A stretch of 64,000 bases of DNA from Paenibacillus sp. LHD-117 (GTDB lineage: Bacteria; Bacillota; Bacilli; Paenibacillales; Paenibacillaceae): assembly GCF_030929555.1 (NCBI RefSeq), contig NZ_JAVFVT010000011.1:62001-126000 (forward strand), written 5' to 3'. Below the pieces are notes generated by a model that did not search any database, had not been told where the DNA came from, and saw only the letters and a list, made by a program, of their open reading frames with translations. The stretch's first letter is position 1; each line of letters opens with the position of its first letter. The position numbers and the translations under genes were made by a program. Positions 1-7,009 of the stretch are shown piece by piece.

Positions 1-429
1 GGCATTCGTGAGCAGGCCGCTAGTTGGGTTGCCGAAGTGAAGCGGGAGACGAGAGAATACAAGCCGCATAATATGACCGGTTCGTTCTGCCCGGAATGCG
101 GCAAAGGAATGGTCGAAGTGAAAGGCAAACGCGGCAAGTCGCTCGTTTGCTCGGACCGGGAATGCGGTTACCGGAGGAACGCGGAGCCGGTATTGCTGAA
201 CAAACGTTGCCCGCAATGCCGCAAGAAGATGGAGCTGCACGACGGCAAAGCCGGCAAGTACGCGCAGTGCAAGCCGTGCAACGTCATCGAGATGCTGGGC
301 GATAAGGACGGAGGCCGCATGAACCGCAGGGAGCAAGAGAGGCTCGTCCAACAGTACAGCGACGGCGCGCCGCTCTCGAACAGCCTTGCGGATAAGCTCA
401 AAGCGGCGCTTGAAGCGAAAAAAGAATAG
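1..429 (+). CDS. topB: DNA topoisomerase III, C-terminal end (partial)
   Basis: The reading frame is open from the first base of the window, so only the last 142 residues are present. They contain two zinc-ribbon-like pairs (CPECGKG with CSDRECGY, then CPQCRKKMEL with CKPCN) followed by a charged tail ending in KLKAALEAKKE. This matches the C-terminal zinc-binding region of Bacillus TopB, which relaxes and decatenates DNA as a type IA enzyme. The catalytic tyrosine domain lies outside the window, so the assignment rests on the tail alone. Another type IA topoisomerase with similar C-terminal zinc motifs is possible but less likely. Confidence 0.8.
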   Translation, partial: GIREQAASWVAEVKRETREYKPHNMTGSFCPECGKGMVEVKGKRGKSLVCSDRECGYRRNAEPVLLNKRCPQCRKKMELHDGKAGKYAQCKPCNVIEMLGDKDGGRMNRREQERLVQQYSDGAPLSNSLADKLKAALEAKKE

Positions 430-520
430 ATAACGCAAATAGGCAATCAAACAAGCTTCGCAAACGGGCATAAAACATGTCCGTCCGGCGTAGCTTTTTT
501 TGTCCCGGAAATGGAAGTTC

Positions 521-577
521 TTTACAAACCGACCGGCGGTCTGTTATGATAAGCATATACAAACCGACCGTCGGTCT
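521..577 (+). promoter_or_regulatory. TetR-autoregulated promoter with two operators
   Basis: A sigma-A-like promoter is visible: TTTACA (521-526), 18-bp spacer, TATGAT (545-550). Two near-identical palindromes, AAACCGACCGGCGGTCT (526-542) and AAACCGACCGTCGGTCT (561-577), fill the spacer and the initial transcribed region. Their placement would block RNA polymerase, so autorepression by the TetR protein encoded just downstream is the simple reading. Confidence 0.75.
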
Positions 578-650
578 CTTCTGGGTGCGAAGGCATATTA
601 TCGGCCGCGCGAATAAACCGATGGCCGAAACGAATGAAGGAGCGTTCTCA

Positions 651-1262
651 ATGTCAATGACGATGCCGGGCATTCCAAGCGGCAATCCGAACTTTAAACG
701 ACTTCTCGACTGCGCGAGGAGCCTGATCGAAGAGAAAGGCTGCGTCAAGACGACACTGCAAGACATCATGGCCTGTTCGGGGCTGTCCAAAGGCGCCATC
801 TACCATTATGTGAAGAGTAAGGAAGAGCTGTTCGGATTGCTGCTGCAATTCGAATTGGGGAAGGTGGACGACCGTTTCCGACAGGCGGCGGCTTCAAGCG
901 GCGACCTCACCGGCCCGCTGCGCGCGATTGCCGCCGGACTCACGGCCATGCAGCAAGAGGATAGCGTCGGAAGCCGCGTGCTAACCTATCTTCTCAGCCA
1001 GCGGGGGAAGAGCGGCATACAAGCGATCTTGTCCGAATACCATGAACGTACGGTCGCGATGTCTACGGGCTGGATAGAGCTGGGACAGCAGGAAGGCGTT
1101 ATCCATTCGGAATTGAACGCCTCGATGGCAGCCGAGCAATTCGTAACCGTCGCCTACGGCATGGGGATGCGCAATTTGCTCGCGAACGTATCGGAGGCAG
1201 GTGGAGCCGTTTTTGGCGAAGAAGAGTTTTATCGTTACATGTTAGCCATTTTGAAAAAATAG
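651..1262 (+). CDS. TetR/AcrR family transcriptional regulator
   Basis: 203-residue regulator. The N-terminal helix-turn-helix reads TTLQDIMACSGLSKGAIYHY followed by VKSKEELF, the standard TetR_N arrangement; the rest is a helical ligand-binding and dimerisation domain. The frame is open further upstream, but the start at 651 has a good GAAGGAG ribosome site (636-642) 8 bp away and places the DNA-binding helices at the usual distance from the N terminus. It is followed within 12 bp by a small membrane protein gene, so the two are probably co-transcribed from the promoter at 521-550. The ligand is unknown. The membrane-protein partner suggests control of a transport or stress response (inference). 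Confidence 0.85.
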   Translation: MSMTMPGIPSGNPNFKRLLDCARSLIEEKGCVKTTLQDIMACSGLSKGAIYHYVKSKEELFGLLLQFELGKVDDRFRQAAASSGDLTGPLRAIAAGLTAMQQEDSVGSRVLTYLLSQRGKSGIQAILSEYHERTVAMSTGWIELGQQEGVIHSELNASMAAEQFVTVAYGMGMRNLLANVSEAGGAVFGEEEFYRYMLAILKK

Positions 1263-1273
1263 AGGTGTGACGA

Positions 1274-1735
1274 ATGGAAAAAATATTCGTGTTCTTGCAT
1301 GTATTAGGCGCTATGCTGTTCCTCGGCAACATCATTACGACGGCATTCTGGAAGCTGCAGGCCGACCGGAGCCGCGATCCGGAGCAGCGGCATCGCGCCG
1401 CTCTGGCCGTTATGCGAGCGGACTACGCGTTAACGATACCCGGCTTGATTCTGCTCGTCGTTTTCGGCGTCTTGACGGCGCATGCCTACGGATACTCCAT
1501 GGCCGAGCTGAACTGGTTGACCGCCTCGATCGGATTGTTCGCCCTGTCCGGCATTCTGTGGGGCGCCGTTCTCCTGCTATGCCAGCTTGCGATGATTCGC
1601 CACAGCGAGTCCGGCATCCCGAGCGGAGAGCTCCCGAAGGCTTACGATCAAGCCAGCGCGAGATGGAATCTGTGGGGGACGGTCAATACGATCATTCCGA
1701 TTATCGTATTGTTTCTGATGGTCGTTAAGCCGTAG
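1274..1735 (+). CDS. DUF2269-type integral membrane protein
   Basis: 153 residues with about four hydrophobic segments: an N-terminal one beginning KIFVFLHVLGAMLFLGN, then roughly residues 50-72, 84-110 and 135-152. The N-terminal FLHVLGAMLFLGN signature and the length fit the DUF2269 family of predicted membrane proteins (CopD-like fold). No catalytic motif is recognisable. It lies 12 bp behind the TetR gene, has an AGAGGTG ribosome site, and is probably under TetR control. The family has no firmly established function. Confidence 0.65.
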   Translation: MEKIFVFLHVLGAMLFLGNIITTAFWKLQADRSRDPEQRHRAALAVMRADYALTIPGLILLVVFGVLTAHAYGYSMAELNWLTASIGLFALSGILWGAVLLLCQLAMIRHSESGIPSGELPKAYDQASARWNLWGTVNTIIPIIVLFLMVVKP

Positions 1736-1739
1736 CCTT

Positions 1740-1769
1740 CCGCCGGCCATCCGGAACGAATTCCGGCGG
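1740..1769. other. Inverted repeat after the TetR operon
   Basis: CCGCCGG (1740-1746) pairs with CCGGCGG (1763-1769), with an inner CCGG/CCGG. It lies just after the membrane protein stop. No T-run follows, so it is a weak terminator or an mRNA-stabilising hairpin at best. Confidence 0.35.
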
Positions 1770-1851
1770 CTGCCTAAGGCAATCATCCACGAGCTTTGGA
1801 CATTCCTGCCATACACTAGAGAGAAGGCGTCGTGAAAGGAGCTCTCCAGGA

Positions 1852-2529
1852 ATGTTCATTCAAGTTTATCAAGGCAGGCAGTTGGCAAGCAAATGGGCCA
1901 AAACGGAAGCGCTGCTCTCTGAACGAAGCATCGTGCCCCATATACCTCCAACGAGGAAATATTCGCCGGGGCAGCTGTACAGCATGCTTCAGCAGCACGG
2001 CATGGTCGTCGTGAAGCCTATTGTCGGTACTGGCGGTGGCGGAGTAATCAAGGTGGTTCGGGAAAACAGCGGATATTCGCATACGTATCGGAATAAGACT
2101 TATCGCGTTGGCAGCTTTCAGGCGTTGGCGCAAGCGCTCAGGAGCCGCACAAGGAAACGCCGGTACCTGATTCAGAAGGGTATCCATCTGGCTACGGTGA
2201 ACGGCAGGCCTATCGACTATCGGGTCAAATACGTGAAGACGCACAAAGGCTGGGAATACCGGGCGTTAGTGGGGAGAATCGCGAAACGAGGTTTGTTTGT
2301 AACGAATTTGAGCCAAGGGGGAGATTTGGTTTCCGCCTCTCAAGGCATCCGCGCTTCGCTGGGATCCGCCTACGTGAAGGAAAAGAAAGCCCAAATGCGG
2401 GCTTTGACGGTGCTTTCGACCCGGGTGCTGGAACGGAAGTTTCCGGGCATCGGACAGCTCGGTTTCGATTACGGTATCGATAGACAGGGGAAAATATGGA
2501 TATTTGAGGTAAATACAAGACCTCATTAA
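1852..2529 (+). CDS. YheC/YheD family ATP-grasp protein
   Basis: 225 residues. The sequence YSPGQLYSMLQQHGMVVVKP with the glycine-rich GTGGGGVIKV is the nucleotide-binding part of an ATP-grasp fold. The end, LGFDYGIDRQGKIWIFEVN, supplies the acidic and asparagine metal ligands (D, E, N) of that fold. This is the YheC/YheD group, which includes spore-coat-associated proteins in Bacillus; the substrate is unknown. It is shorter than the usual 350-450 residues and keeps only the ATP-grasp half. The start is chosen for AAAGGAG about 9 bp upstream. A terminator follows at 2547. Confidence 0.75.
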   Translation: MFIQVYQGRQLASKWAKTEALLSERSIVPHIPPTRKYSPGQLYSMLQQHGMVVVKPIVGTGGGGVIKVVRENSGYSHTYRNKTYRVGSFQALAQALRSRTRKRRYLIQKGIHLATVNGRPIDYRVKYVKTHKGWEYRALVGRIAKRGLFVTNLSQGGDLVSASQGIRASLGSAYVKEKKAQMRALTVLSTRVLERKFPGIGQLGFDYGIDRQGKIWIFEVNTRPH

Positions 2530-2546
2530 CCAAAATATGAGGATTG

Positions 2547-2572
2547 GACGGGGGATAATCCCGTCTTTTTTT
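2547..2572 (+). terminator. Rho-independent terminator
   Basis: GACGGG stem, short AT-rich loop, CCCGTC, then seven T residues. It closes the YheC/YheD transcription unit. Confidence 0.8.
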
Positions 2573-2672
2573 GTAGAATATCATCGACATTCAATGAAAA
2601 AAAGGAGATTGGGCAAACTTGTGGAATAGGAAGGGGAGAGAGACAGCGCATACAAAAGGTGGGTAATGGCTT

Positions 2673-4325
2673 ATGAACTCTTCCGCGGTGATCCATCTGC
2701 TGCTGCAGATGTTGGATGAGATCGAAGATTCCATTTATATTATGGAAGTGGATGGAATTAACTTTACATATTTTTATGTCAACCGAGCGGCGACCACGCT
2801 TAGCGGCATCACGATGGACGCGTTCGGGCTTACGTTCGAAGACGTCAATTCGCCGGAGATGGCCAGCTACCTGCGGATCAAGTACTCGAAAGTACTGCTA
2901 AGCCGTAAGCCAATCCGATTCGAAGATGGCGTCAAGCTTCCGAACGGCCTCATCAGCGGCGAAAGCATCCTGAATCCGATTCTCGACCACGCGGGCAACG
3001 TCAAATATATTTTCAGCGTCACGCGGGACACGACCATTAGGCGCGACTACGAGGAGAAACTGCTGGAGCATGCATACCACGACGATCTGACCGGGCTGTA
3101 CAACCGACGCTACTTCTTCGAGCACGTGGGTTGCCCGGGATCCATCTTATTGTTCGATCTCGATTATTTCAAAAACATTAATGATACGTTCGGCCATGAC
3201 GCCGGCGATGCCGTGTTGACGGAAATCGCAAGCCGTCTGAAACAAACCTTTGGCTCTAGCTGCACGCTCGTTCGGCTGGGCGGTGACGAATTTATCGTCG
3301 CCTGCGAGCCTTCGAGGGAAGGCGCGATGACGAATACAGAGGCGATGATTCAGTCCGCTCAGAACCTCTTCCGTTCACCCTTCCTCGTGCAGGAGAAAGA
3401 AATGCGCCTGACGGCAAGCATTGGCATATCGCTGCGATCTGGCGAGGAAGATATCCAGACGCTTCTCAAGCAGGCAGACATTGCTTTGTACCGGGCGAAG
3501 GGCGAAGGAAGGAACAGGCATCATATCTATCGTCCCGATTTCAGGTACGAGCATGTAGAGAACTTCATCCATGAGCTGGAGTTATCCCGCGCCATCGAAC
3601 GGGATGAGCTCGCGCTCGTCTACCAGCCGATCTATAGCTGCTCCAAAAAGAATATCATCGGCGCGGAGGCGCTGCTGCGCTGGAAACATCCCGAGCTAGG
3701 CATCGTGTCGCCGGCAGACTTTATCCCCATCGCGGAGAAGACGGGACTCATTATTCCGATCGGCTACTGGGTCATCCGGGAAGTATGCAAGTGCTGGTCG
3801 CACTGCCGCACGTCCTTCGGCACGGCATTTAGCTTCTCGATCAACATATCGAGCGTGCAATTAAACGCCCCCGGCTTCGTCGGCCGCTTGAAACGCCTTC
3901 TCGCGGAAGAGGGCGTCCCGCCGCAAGCGATCGAACTCGAAATTACGGAGAGCACCGTCATCCATAACCTGCAGGCGATCCAAGCGACGTTAAACGAGCT
4001 TCGCGCTGAAGGGTTCTCGATCGCGCTGGACGATTTCGGCACGGGCTATTCGTCGCTCAGCATGCTGACACAGCTACCGATCGATAAGCTGAAGATCGAC
4101 AAGTCGTTTATAAGCGACATGAACGAGGCGCTTGTGTCGGCCATCGTGCAGATGGCCCAGGCGCTTAGGTTGGACGTCGTGGTCGAGGGCGTGGAGGACG
4201 TGTCCCAATTCGATAGGCTGGCGAACATGCAGTGCTGGGGCATGCAGGGGTATTATATTAGCAAGCCGATTTCCCAGTCGGAGCTTACCGTGCCGTGGGA
4301 TTTGGCTTTAGGGTCCAAGGCGTAG
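2673..4325 (+). CDS. PAS-GGDEF-EAL cyclic-di-GMP protein
   Basis: 550 residues in three modules. A PAS sensor (about 1-125) is followed by a diguanylate cyclase domain (about 130-288) and an EAL phosphodiesterase domain (about 300-540). The cyclase keeps its signature GGDEF at residues 203-207 and the preceding FDLDYFKNIND metal and substrate loop. The EAL domain keeps EAL (332-334), LEITES, DDFGTGYSSL and the KIDKSFI and EGVE motifs. Both activities therefore look chemically possible. No RxxD inhibitory site precedes GGDEF. There is no membrane segment, so it is cytoplasmic and probably senses an intracellular signal through PAS. It appears monocistronic, with an AAAGGTGGG ribosome site upstream. 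Confidence 0.92.
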   Translation: MNSSAVIHLLLQMLDEIEDSIYIMEVDGINFTYFYVNRAATTLSGITMDAFGLTFEDVNSPEMASYLRIKYSKVLLSRKPIRFEDGVKLPNGLISGESILNPILDHAGNVKYIFSVTRDTTIRRDYEEKLLEHAYHDDLTGLYNRRYFFEHVGCPGSILLFDLDYFKNINDTFGHDAGDAVLTEIASRLKQTFGSSCTLVRLGGDEFIVACEPSREGAMTNTEAMIQSAQNLFRSPFLVQEKEMRLTASIGISLRSGEEDIQTLLKQADIALYRAKGEGRNRHHIYRPDFRYEHVENFIHELELSRAIERDELALVYQPIYSCSKKNIIGAEALLRWKHPELGIVSPADFIPIAEKTGLIIPIGYWVIREVCKCWSHCRTSFGTAFSFSINISSVQLNAPGFVGRLKRLLAEEGVPPQAIELEITESTVIHNLQAIQATLNELRAEGFSIALDDFGTGYSSLSMLTQLPIDKLKIDKSFISDMNEALVSAIVQMAQALRLDVVVEGVEDVSQFDRLANMQCWGMQGYYISKPISQSELTVPWDLALGSKA

Positions 4326-4357
4326 AGCGATGCGGCATATCATAGAGGCGAACGAAA

Positions 4358-4376
4358 GGGGCTGTCCCAAAACCAG
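4358..4376 (+). repeat. Left arm of a palindromic repeat interrupted by the IS
   Basis: GGGGCTGTCCC (4358-4368) followed by AAAACCAG is the inverse of GGGGACAGCCCC at 5912-5923, on the other side of the insertion sequence. The pair looks like the two arms of one hairpin-type intergenic repeat split by the IS. A further related arm lies at 6213-6223. Confidence 0.6.
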
Positions 4377-4441
4377 CTAATGTTTGTCAAGCTTTAGTAT
4401 GTTGGCCAATCAGTCAGATCCTGATTTAATTTTACTGTATA

Positions 4442-4474
4442 CCAAATAACCTCCGTTAGCGCGGAGGGCGTTGG
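4442..4474. other. Hairpin behind the IS110 transposase
   Basis: CCTCCG and CGGAGG form a short stem, flanked outward by CCAA and TTGG, immediately behind the transposase stop codon. No clear T-run follows on the minus strand, so it may be a structural feature of the right end rather than a terminator. Confidence 0.4.
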
Positions 4475-4485
4475 TTAAATATGGT

Positions 4486-5652
4486 TTAAATGGTGTAGGG
4501 CGTGCCCTTCTTCAAGATGGCGTATATGTGATGCAATAGCTTGTTGGCGCAAGCGATCACCGTCACCTTGTAGGGCTTGCCCTCTTGTCTTTTCTTATCG
4601 TAATATGTCCGCAACTTTTCGTTCATACTTCCTCTAATTCCGCACAACACTGCTAGATACAACGCTCTTCGCAACCGTTTAGAGCCGCGTTTGGTTATCC
4701 GGGTGCTGGTTGCCACGAACTGACCGGAGCTATGCACGCCTGGATCTAGTCCGGCGTAAGCCACAAGCTGCTTCGGATCCCCGAACTGATTGACATCACC
4801 AATTTCTGCAATTAGCTTGGCAGCCAGCTTATCTCCGATTCCTGGGATGGTTTTTAACAAACCCACTTCCGGGATCCGCCTTGCTTCTTCTTCGATTTTC
4901 ATTTCCAATTGACTCAGTTGCTCTTGCTGAGCAAGCAAAATTTCCACCATACATAATAATGCCGTCCTTTGAGCCATGCTTGACCTGTTTAGCTCCGGTA
5001 GAGCTTGAATTCGATCTACTTTCGCCTGAATCCATGCTTTCCCATGCGAGGTGCCCACGGTTTTCCTAATCACTTCTTCAGTAACAACGGTGCCTATTAG
5101 CATATGACGCAGCACTTGCAACGCCGTCTTGGAAAACAGATCGCTGAACACAGCTTCATAAGCCACACATACTTGATCCAGCAGAGCCCTTGCATTCAAC
5201 TTCGACTGCACAAATTGAGATGTCATAAACTCATGCTGCCGCGTTAAATGCTGGATCTCCGTGATGCTGTTCTCCCACTTACGATGCGGTTTCACATCCC
5301 CACGGTAATACATTTCCGCCAAATGCCAAGCATCCGCTGCATCTGTTTTCACTTTGCGTAACTGTGCGCTCTTCGTACGTTTGGATAAGAGTGGATTAAC
5401 GATGAAATGCGTGATTCTCATACGCTCCAGATAAGCTGCAACGATACGATGGTAATGTCCTGTTGCCTCAAAAACAATAACCGGTTCTTTCCCCGTTTGT
5501 TCCTCTAGCAGCCGAATCACGTCGTCAAGTCGTCCGAATCCGCTCTCGGTATGCCGAATTGTCTCCGGTTTTCCAAACGCCTCATTACGCTTCACGAACG
5601 CTTGAATTACGCTTGCACCTTTTGCTACATCCAGTCCGATAACCGGTTCCAT
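4486..5652 (-). CDS. IS110 family transposase (DEDD recombinase)
   Basis: 388 residues from an ATG with a strong AGGAGGAG ribosome site; a longer open frame upstream lacks one. The N-terminal RuvC-like domain shows the acidic set GLDVAKG, VFEATGHYH and KTDAADAWHLAE expected of DEDD_Tnp_IS110. The C-terminal Transposase_20 domain has the helix-hairpin-helix LKTIPGIGDKLAAKLIAEIG and a downstream AGLDPGVHSSGQ that supplies the serine nucleophile seen in this family. No frameshift or internal stop is present, so it is probably active. IS110 proteins are known to use a bridge RNA made from the element's non-coding end to choose target and donor. Confidence 0.93.
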   Translation of the reverse strand: MEPVIGLDVAKGASVIQAFVKRNEAFGKPETIRHTESGFGRLDDVIRLLEEQTGKEPVIVFEATGHYHRIVAAYLERMRITHFIVNPLLSKRTKSAQLRKVKTDAADAWHLAEMYYRGDVKPHRKWENSITEIQHLTRQHEFMTSQFVQSKLNARALLDQVCVAYEAVFSDLFSKTALQVLRHMLIGTVVTEEVIRKTVGTSHGKAWIQAKVDRIQALPELNRSSMAQRTALLCMVEILLAQQEQLSQLEMKIEEEARRIPEVGLLKTIPGIGDKLAAKLIAEIGDVNQFGDPKQLVAYAGLDPGVHSSGQFVATSTRITKRGSKRLRRALYLAVLCGIRGSMNEKLRTYYDKKRQEGKPYKVTVIACANKLLHHIYAILKKGTPYTI

Positions 5653-5890
5653 GTCATCTCCTCCTGATATCGATACTAGCTGGCAATCCCACGATGGTTC
5701 CAAACCCATAGCTTCGCTTGTGATACGAGGTCAGGTGCCTCAACCAGCTCAAACATGGTCATTGGAGATAGTGGGAAAACAGTTTTGGGAACGGGTTCGT
5801 TGACCCAAGTCATTGTGAGTTCTCCCGGCTACCGCCATCATAGAACAGCCATAAAAATAGGCCAACCAGAAATCTCTGGTTGACCTAATA
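5653..5890 (-). ncRNA. Candidate IS110 bridge RNA / left-end non-coding region
   Basis: This stretch lies upstream of the transposase on the same strand, where IS110-group elements encode their bridge RNA. Read on the minus strand it opens with an 11-bp hairpin (5885-5875 with 5870-5860) containing one G-U pair, then further short stems such as GGGTcaacgAACCC (about 5805-5792). Short matches to the element ends and flanks are present: AGCTGGTT (about 5749-5742), identical to the right flank including the core, and GGTCAAC (about 5805-5799), identical to the left end. Guide loops cannot be assigned by eye. Confidence 0.5.
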
Positions 5891-5894
5891 ATAC

Positions 5895-5923
5895 GAAGTC
5901 ATAGTTGACTTGGGGACAGCCCC
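5895..5923 (+). repeat. Right arm of the interrupted palindromic repeat
   Basis: AAGTCATAGTTGACTT is itself a small hairpin and is followed by GGGGACAGCCCC, the complement of the arm at 4358-4368. Confidence 0.55.
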
Positions 5924-5939
5924 TGCGTGTTTGAAATTT

Positions 5940-6177
5940 CATATACATACAGCCCGTTGCACCCAGAGTGGGCGTCGCGAGAACGTTTTTTCGTACACAT
6001 TCGGCCTGTTGCGCCCCGAATGGGCGTCGTGAGTACGAATTTTCGTACACATTCGGCCTGTTGCGCTCCGAATGGGCGTTGTGAGTACGGATTTTCGTAC
6101 ACATTCGGCTCGATGCACCCCGGATGGGCGACGTGAGTACGATTTTTCGTACACATTCGTCTCGTTGCACCCCTGTA
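5940..6177. repeat. 52-bp tandem repeat array, each unit a hairpin
   Basis: Units begin at 5940, 5992, 6044, 6096 and 6148 (last one partial), an exact 52-bp period. Each full unit carries an outer inverted pair TCGTAC/GTACGA and an inner pair CATTCGG/CCGAATG. In the fourth unit CCGAATG becomes CCGGATG, which still pairs through a G-T wobble. The first unit is the most diverged. Because 52 is not a multiple of three, the array leaves all frames partly open, but the predicted peptides are only the repeat read in different frames. Confidence 0.85.
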
Positions 6178-6187
6178 ATCAAAATAA

Positions 6188-6231
6188 AGCTGCCCTAAAA
6201 GTGTATGCTTCTGGGACAGCCCCTTCTTTTT
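6188..6231 (+). repeat. Third palindromic-repeat copy / terminator-like hairpin
   Basis: AGCTGCCCTAAAAG and CTGGGACAGCCCC form an imperfect stem followed by TTCTTTTTT. It belongs to the same GGGACAGCCCC family as the arms flanking the IS, and could act as a terminator for plus-strand transcription. Confidence 0.5.
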
Positions 6232-6324
6232 TAGATGGAGAAAGGTACGTATATTCGAATAGTTTCGTTAATAGAACTATAGATTTCAATTAAATTTTTT
6301 TATGGATTTTGGAAGAGAATGGGA

Positions 6325-6408
6325 TGTGGATAACCCTATCCACAATATACCATCTGCCATGCCGCGGAAATTGACAACTATTCACAGTTCATACACAGCG
6401 TATCCACA
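6325..6408 (+). promoter_or_regulatory. Cluster of DnaA boxes upstream of sda
   Basis: TGTGGATAA (6325-6333) is a perfect DnaA box in reverse. CTATCCACA (6336-6344) and GTATCCACA (6400-6408) each match TTATCCACA at 8 of 9 positions. In B. subtilis, sda transcription is known to depend on DnaA binding at its promoter. Confidence 0.8.
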
Positions 6409-6432
6409 TCCCCATGTGCATAATGAGGCGTG

Positions 6433-6461
6433 TTGTCCCGATTTTCGTCGCATGCTACACT
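6433..6461 (+). promoter_or_regulatory. sda promoter
   Basis: TTGTCC (6433-6438), 17-bp spacer, TACACT (6456-6461), followed by AAGGAGG at 6490-6496 and the sda start codon at 6504. The DnaA boxes lie 25-110 bp upstream of the -35. Confidence 0.6.
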
Positions 6462-6503
6462 AAAAAATGTAAAGAAACGTTTTGATAACAAGGAGGAATT
6501 AAG

Positions 6504-6653
6504 ATGGATCTGTTGTCCGACGAACTTCTCATAGATACCTATTTCGCAGCGATCGAATTTAAGCTTGAGCCTGAATTTATTCGCATGCTTGCCGTGGAGG
6601 TAAAGCGCAGAGGGGTTGACCTCACCGCTCACGCCCATCAACATACCGCCTGA
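6504..6653 (+). CDS. sda: Sporulation histidine kinase inhibitor Sda
   Basis: 49-residue protein beginning MDLLSDELLIDTYFAAIEF, closely resembling B. subtilis Sda (46 residues, LSDELLIESYFKA). It continues through EPEFIRMLAVEVKRRGV, the second helix of the Sda helical hairpin. Sda binds the KinA-type kinases and blocks phosphorelay signalling when replication initiation or DNA integrity is disturbed. AAGGAGG lies 7 bp before the ATG, and DnaA boxes lie upstream, matching the known control logic. The histidine-rich tail (HAHQH) extends slightly past the B. subtilis protein. It converges with the next gene, with 1 bp between the stops. Confidence 0.9.
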   Translation: MDLLSDELLIDTYFAAIEFKLEPEFIRMLAVEVKRRGVDLTAHAHQHTA

Positions 6654-6654
6654 A

Positions 6655-6900
6655 TTAAGAAGGCCATTCCGATATTAGAATCTCGCTGACGCGGCTGCAA
6701 TTCTCGCAATAGATAACATGGCAGCACACGTCCCCGGCCGACGAGATCGGCATGTTATTCTGCAAGCTGCCCTCTATAGGCCCATACGGCTCATATGGTC
6801 CGGTCCAATCCGATAACCGGCCGCATTCCGTCACTTTTCCTCCGCAAGACTTGCAGCTTTCAAGGTAGTCGCCAATCCCATTGCATAGCGGACATAACAT
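6655..6900 (-). CDS. Small cysteine-rich zinc-ribbon protein
   Basis: 81 residues from an ATG preceded by GAGGAGG at 7 bp; a longer upstream frame to 6990 lacks this signal. It contains MLCPLCNGIGDYLESCKSCGG and later CCHVIYCENCSR, giving paired CxxC motifs that probably bind zinc. No catalytic residues are recognised. It is not identified beyond a conserved hypothetical zinc-ribbon protein of Paenibacillaceae type. Its 3' end almost touches the sda stop, so the two converge. Confidence 0.6.
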   Translation of the reverse strand: MLCPLCNGIGDYLESCKSCGGKVTECGRLSDWTGPYEPYGPIEGSLQNNMPISSAGDVCCHVIYCENCSRVSEILISEWPS

Positions 6901-7009
6901 AAGGGTACCCTCCTCGGCTTGAAGTGCGGCAATCGCCCCGATTTCATGAATCGCCAAGTATAGGATACCCTTATCTCTATTTTGTATCACGCAGCGAACG
7001 CGGCAATCG

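Larger units (their letters stand above)
4377..5886 (-). mobile_element. IS110-family insertion sequence
   Basis: About 1.5 kb, carrying one transposase gene on the minus strand with about 110 bp behind it and about 235 bp of non-coding DNA ahead of it. IS110 elements lack long terminal repeats, so the ends are inferred. CTAAT occurs at both boundaries (4377-4381 and 5885-5889) and the two sides carry opposite arms of the same palindromic repeat. A shared CT core fits the way this family recombines at a dinucleotide. The exact ends are uncertain by several bases. Confidence 0.65.

Noticed and set aside
477..650. N-terminal extension of the TetR protein to an ATG at 477
   Set aside because: The extension would translate the promoter and both operators. 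The ATG at 651 has a proper ribosome site and family-typical length.
5838..6182. Several overlapping ORFs of 60-114 residues rich in repeated CVRKN/TYSP-like peptides
   Set aside because: They are the 52-bp tandem repeat read in successive frames on both strands; no ribosome site or codon pattern supports translation.
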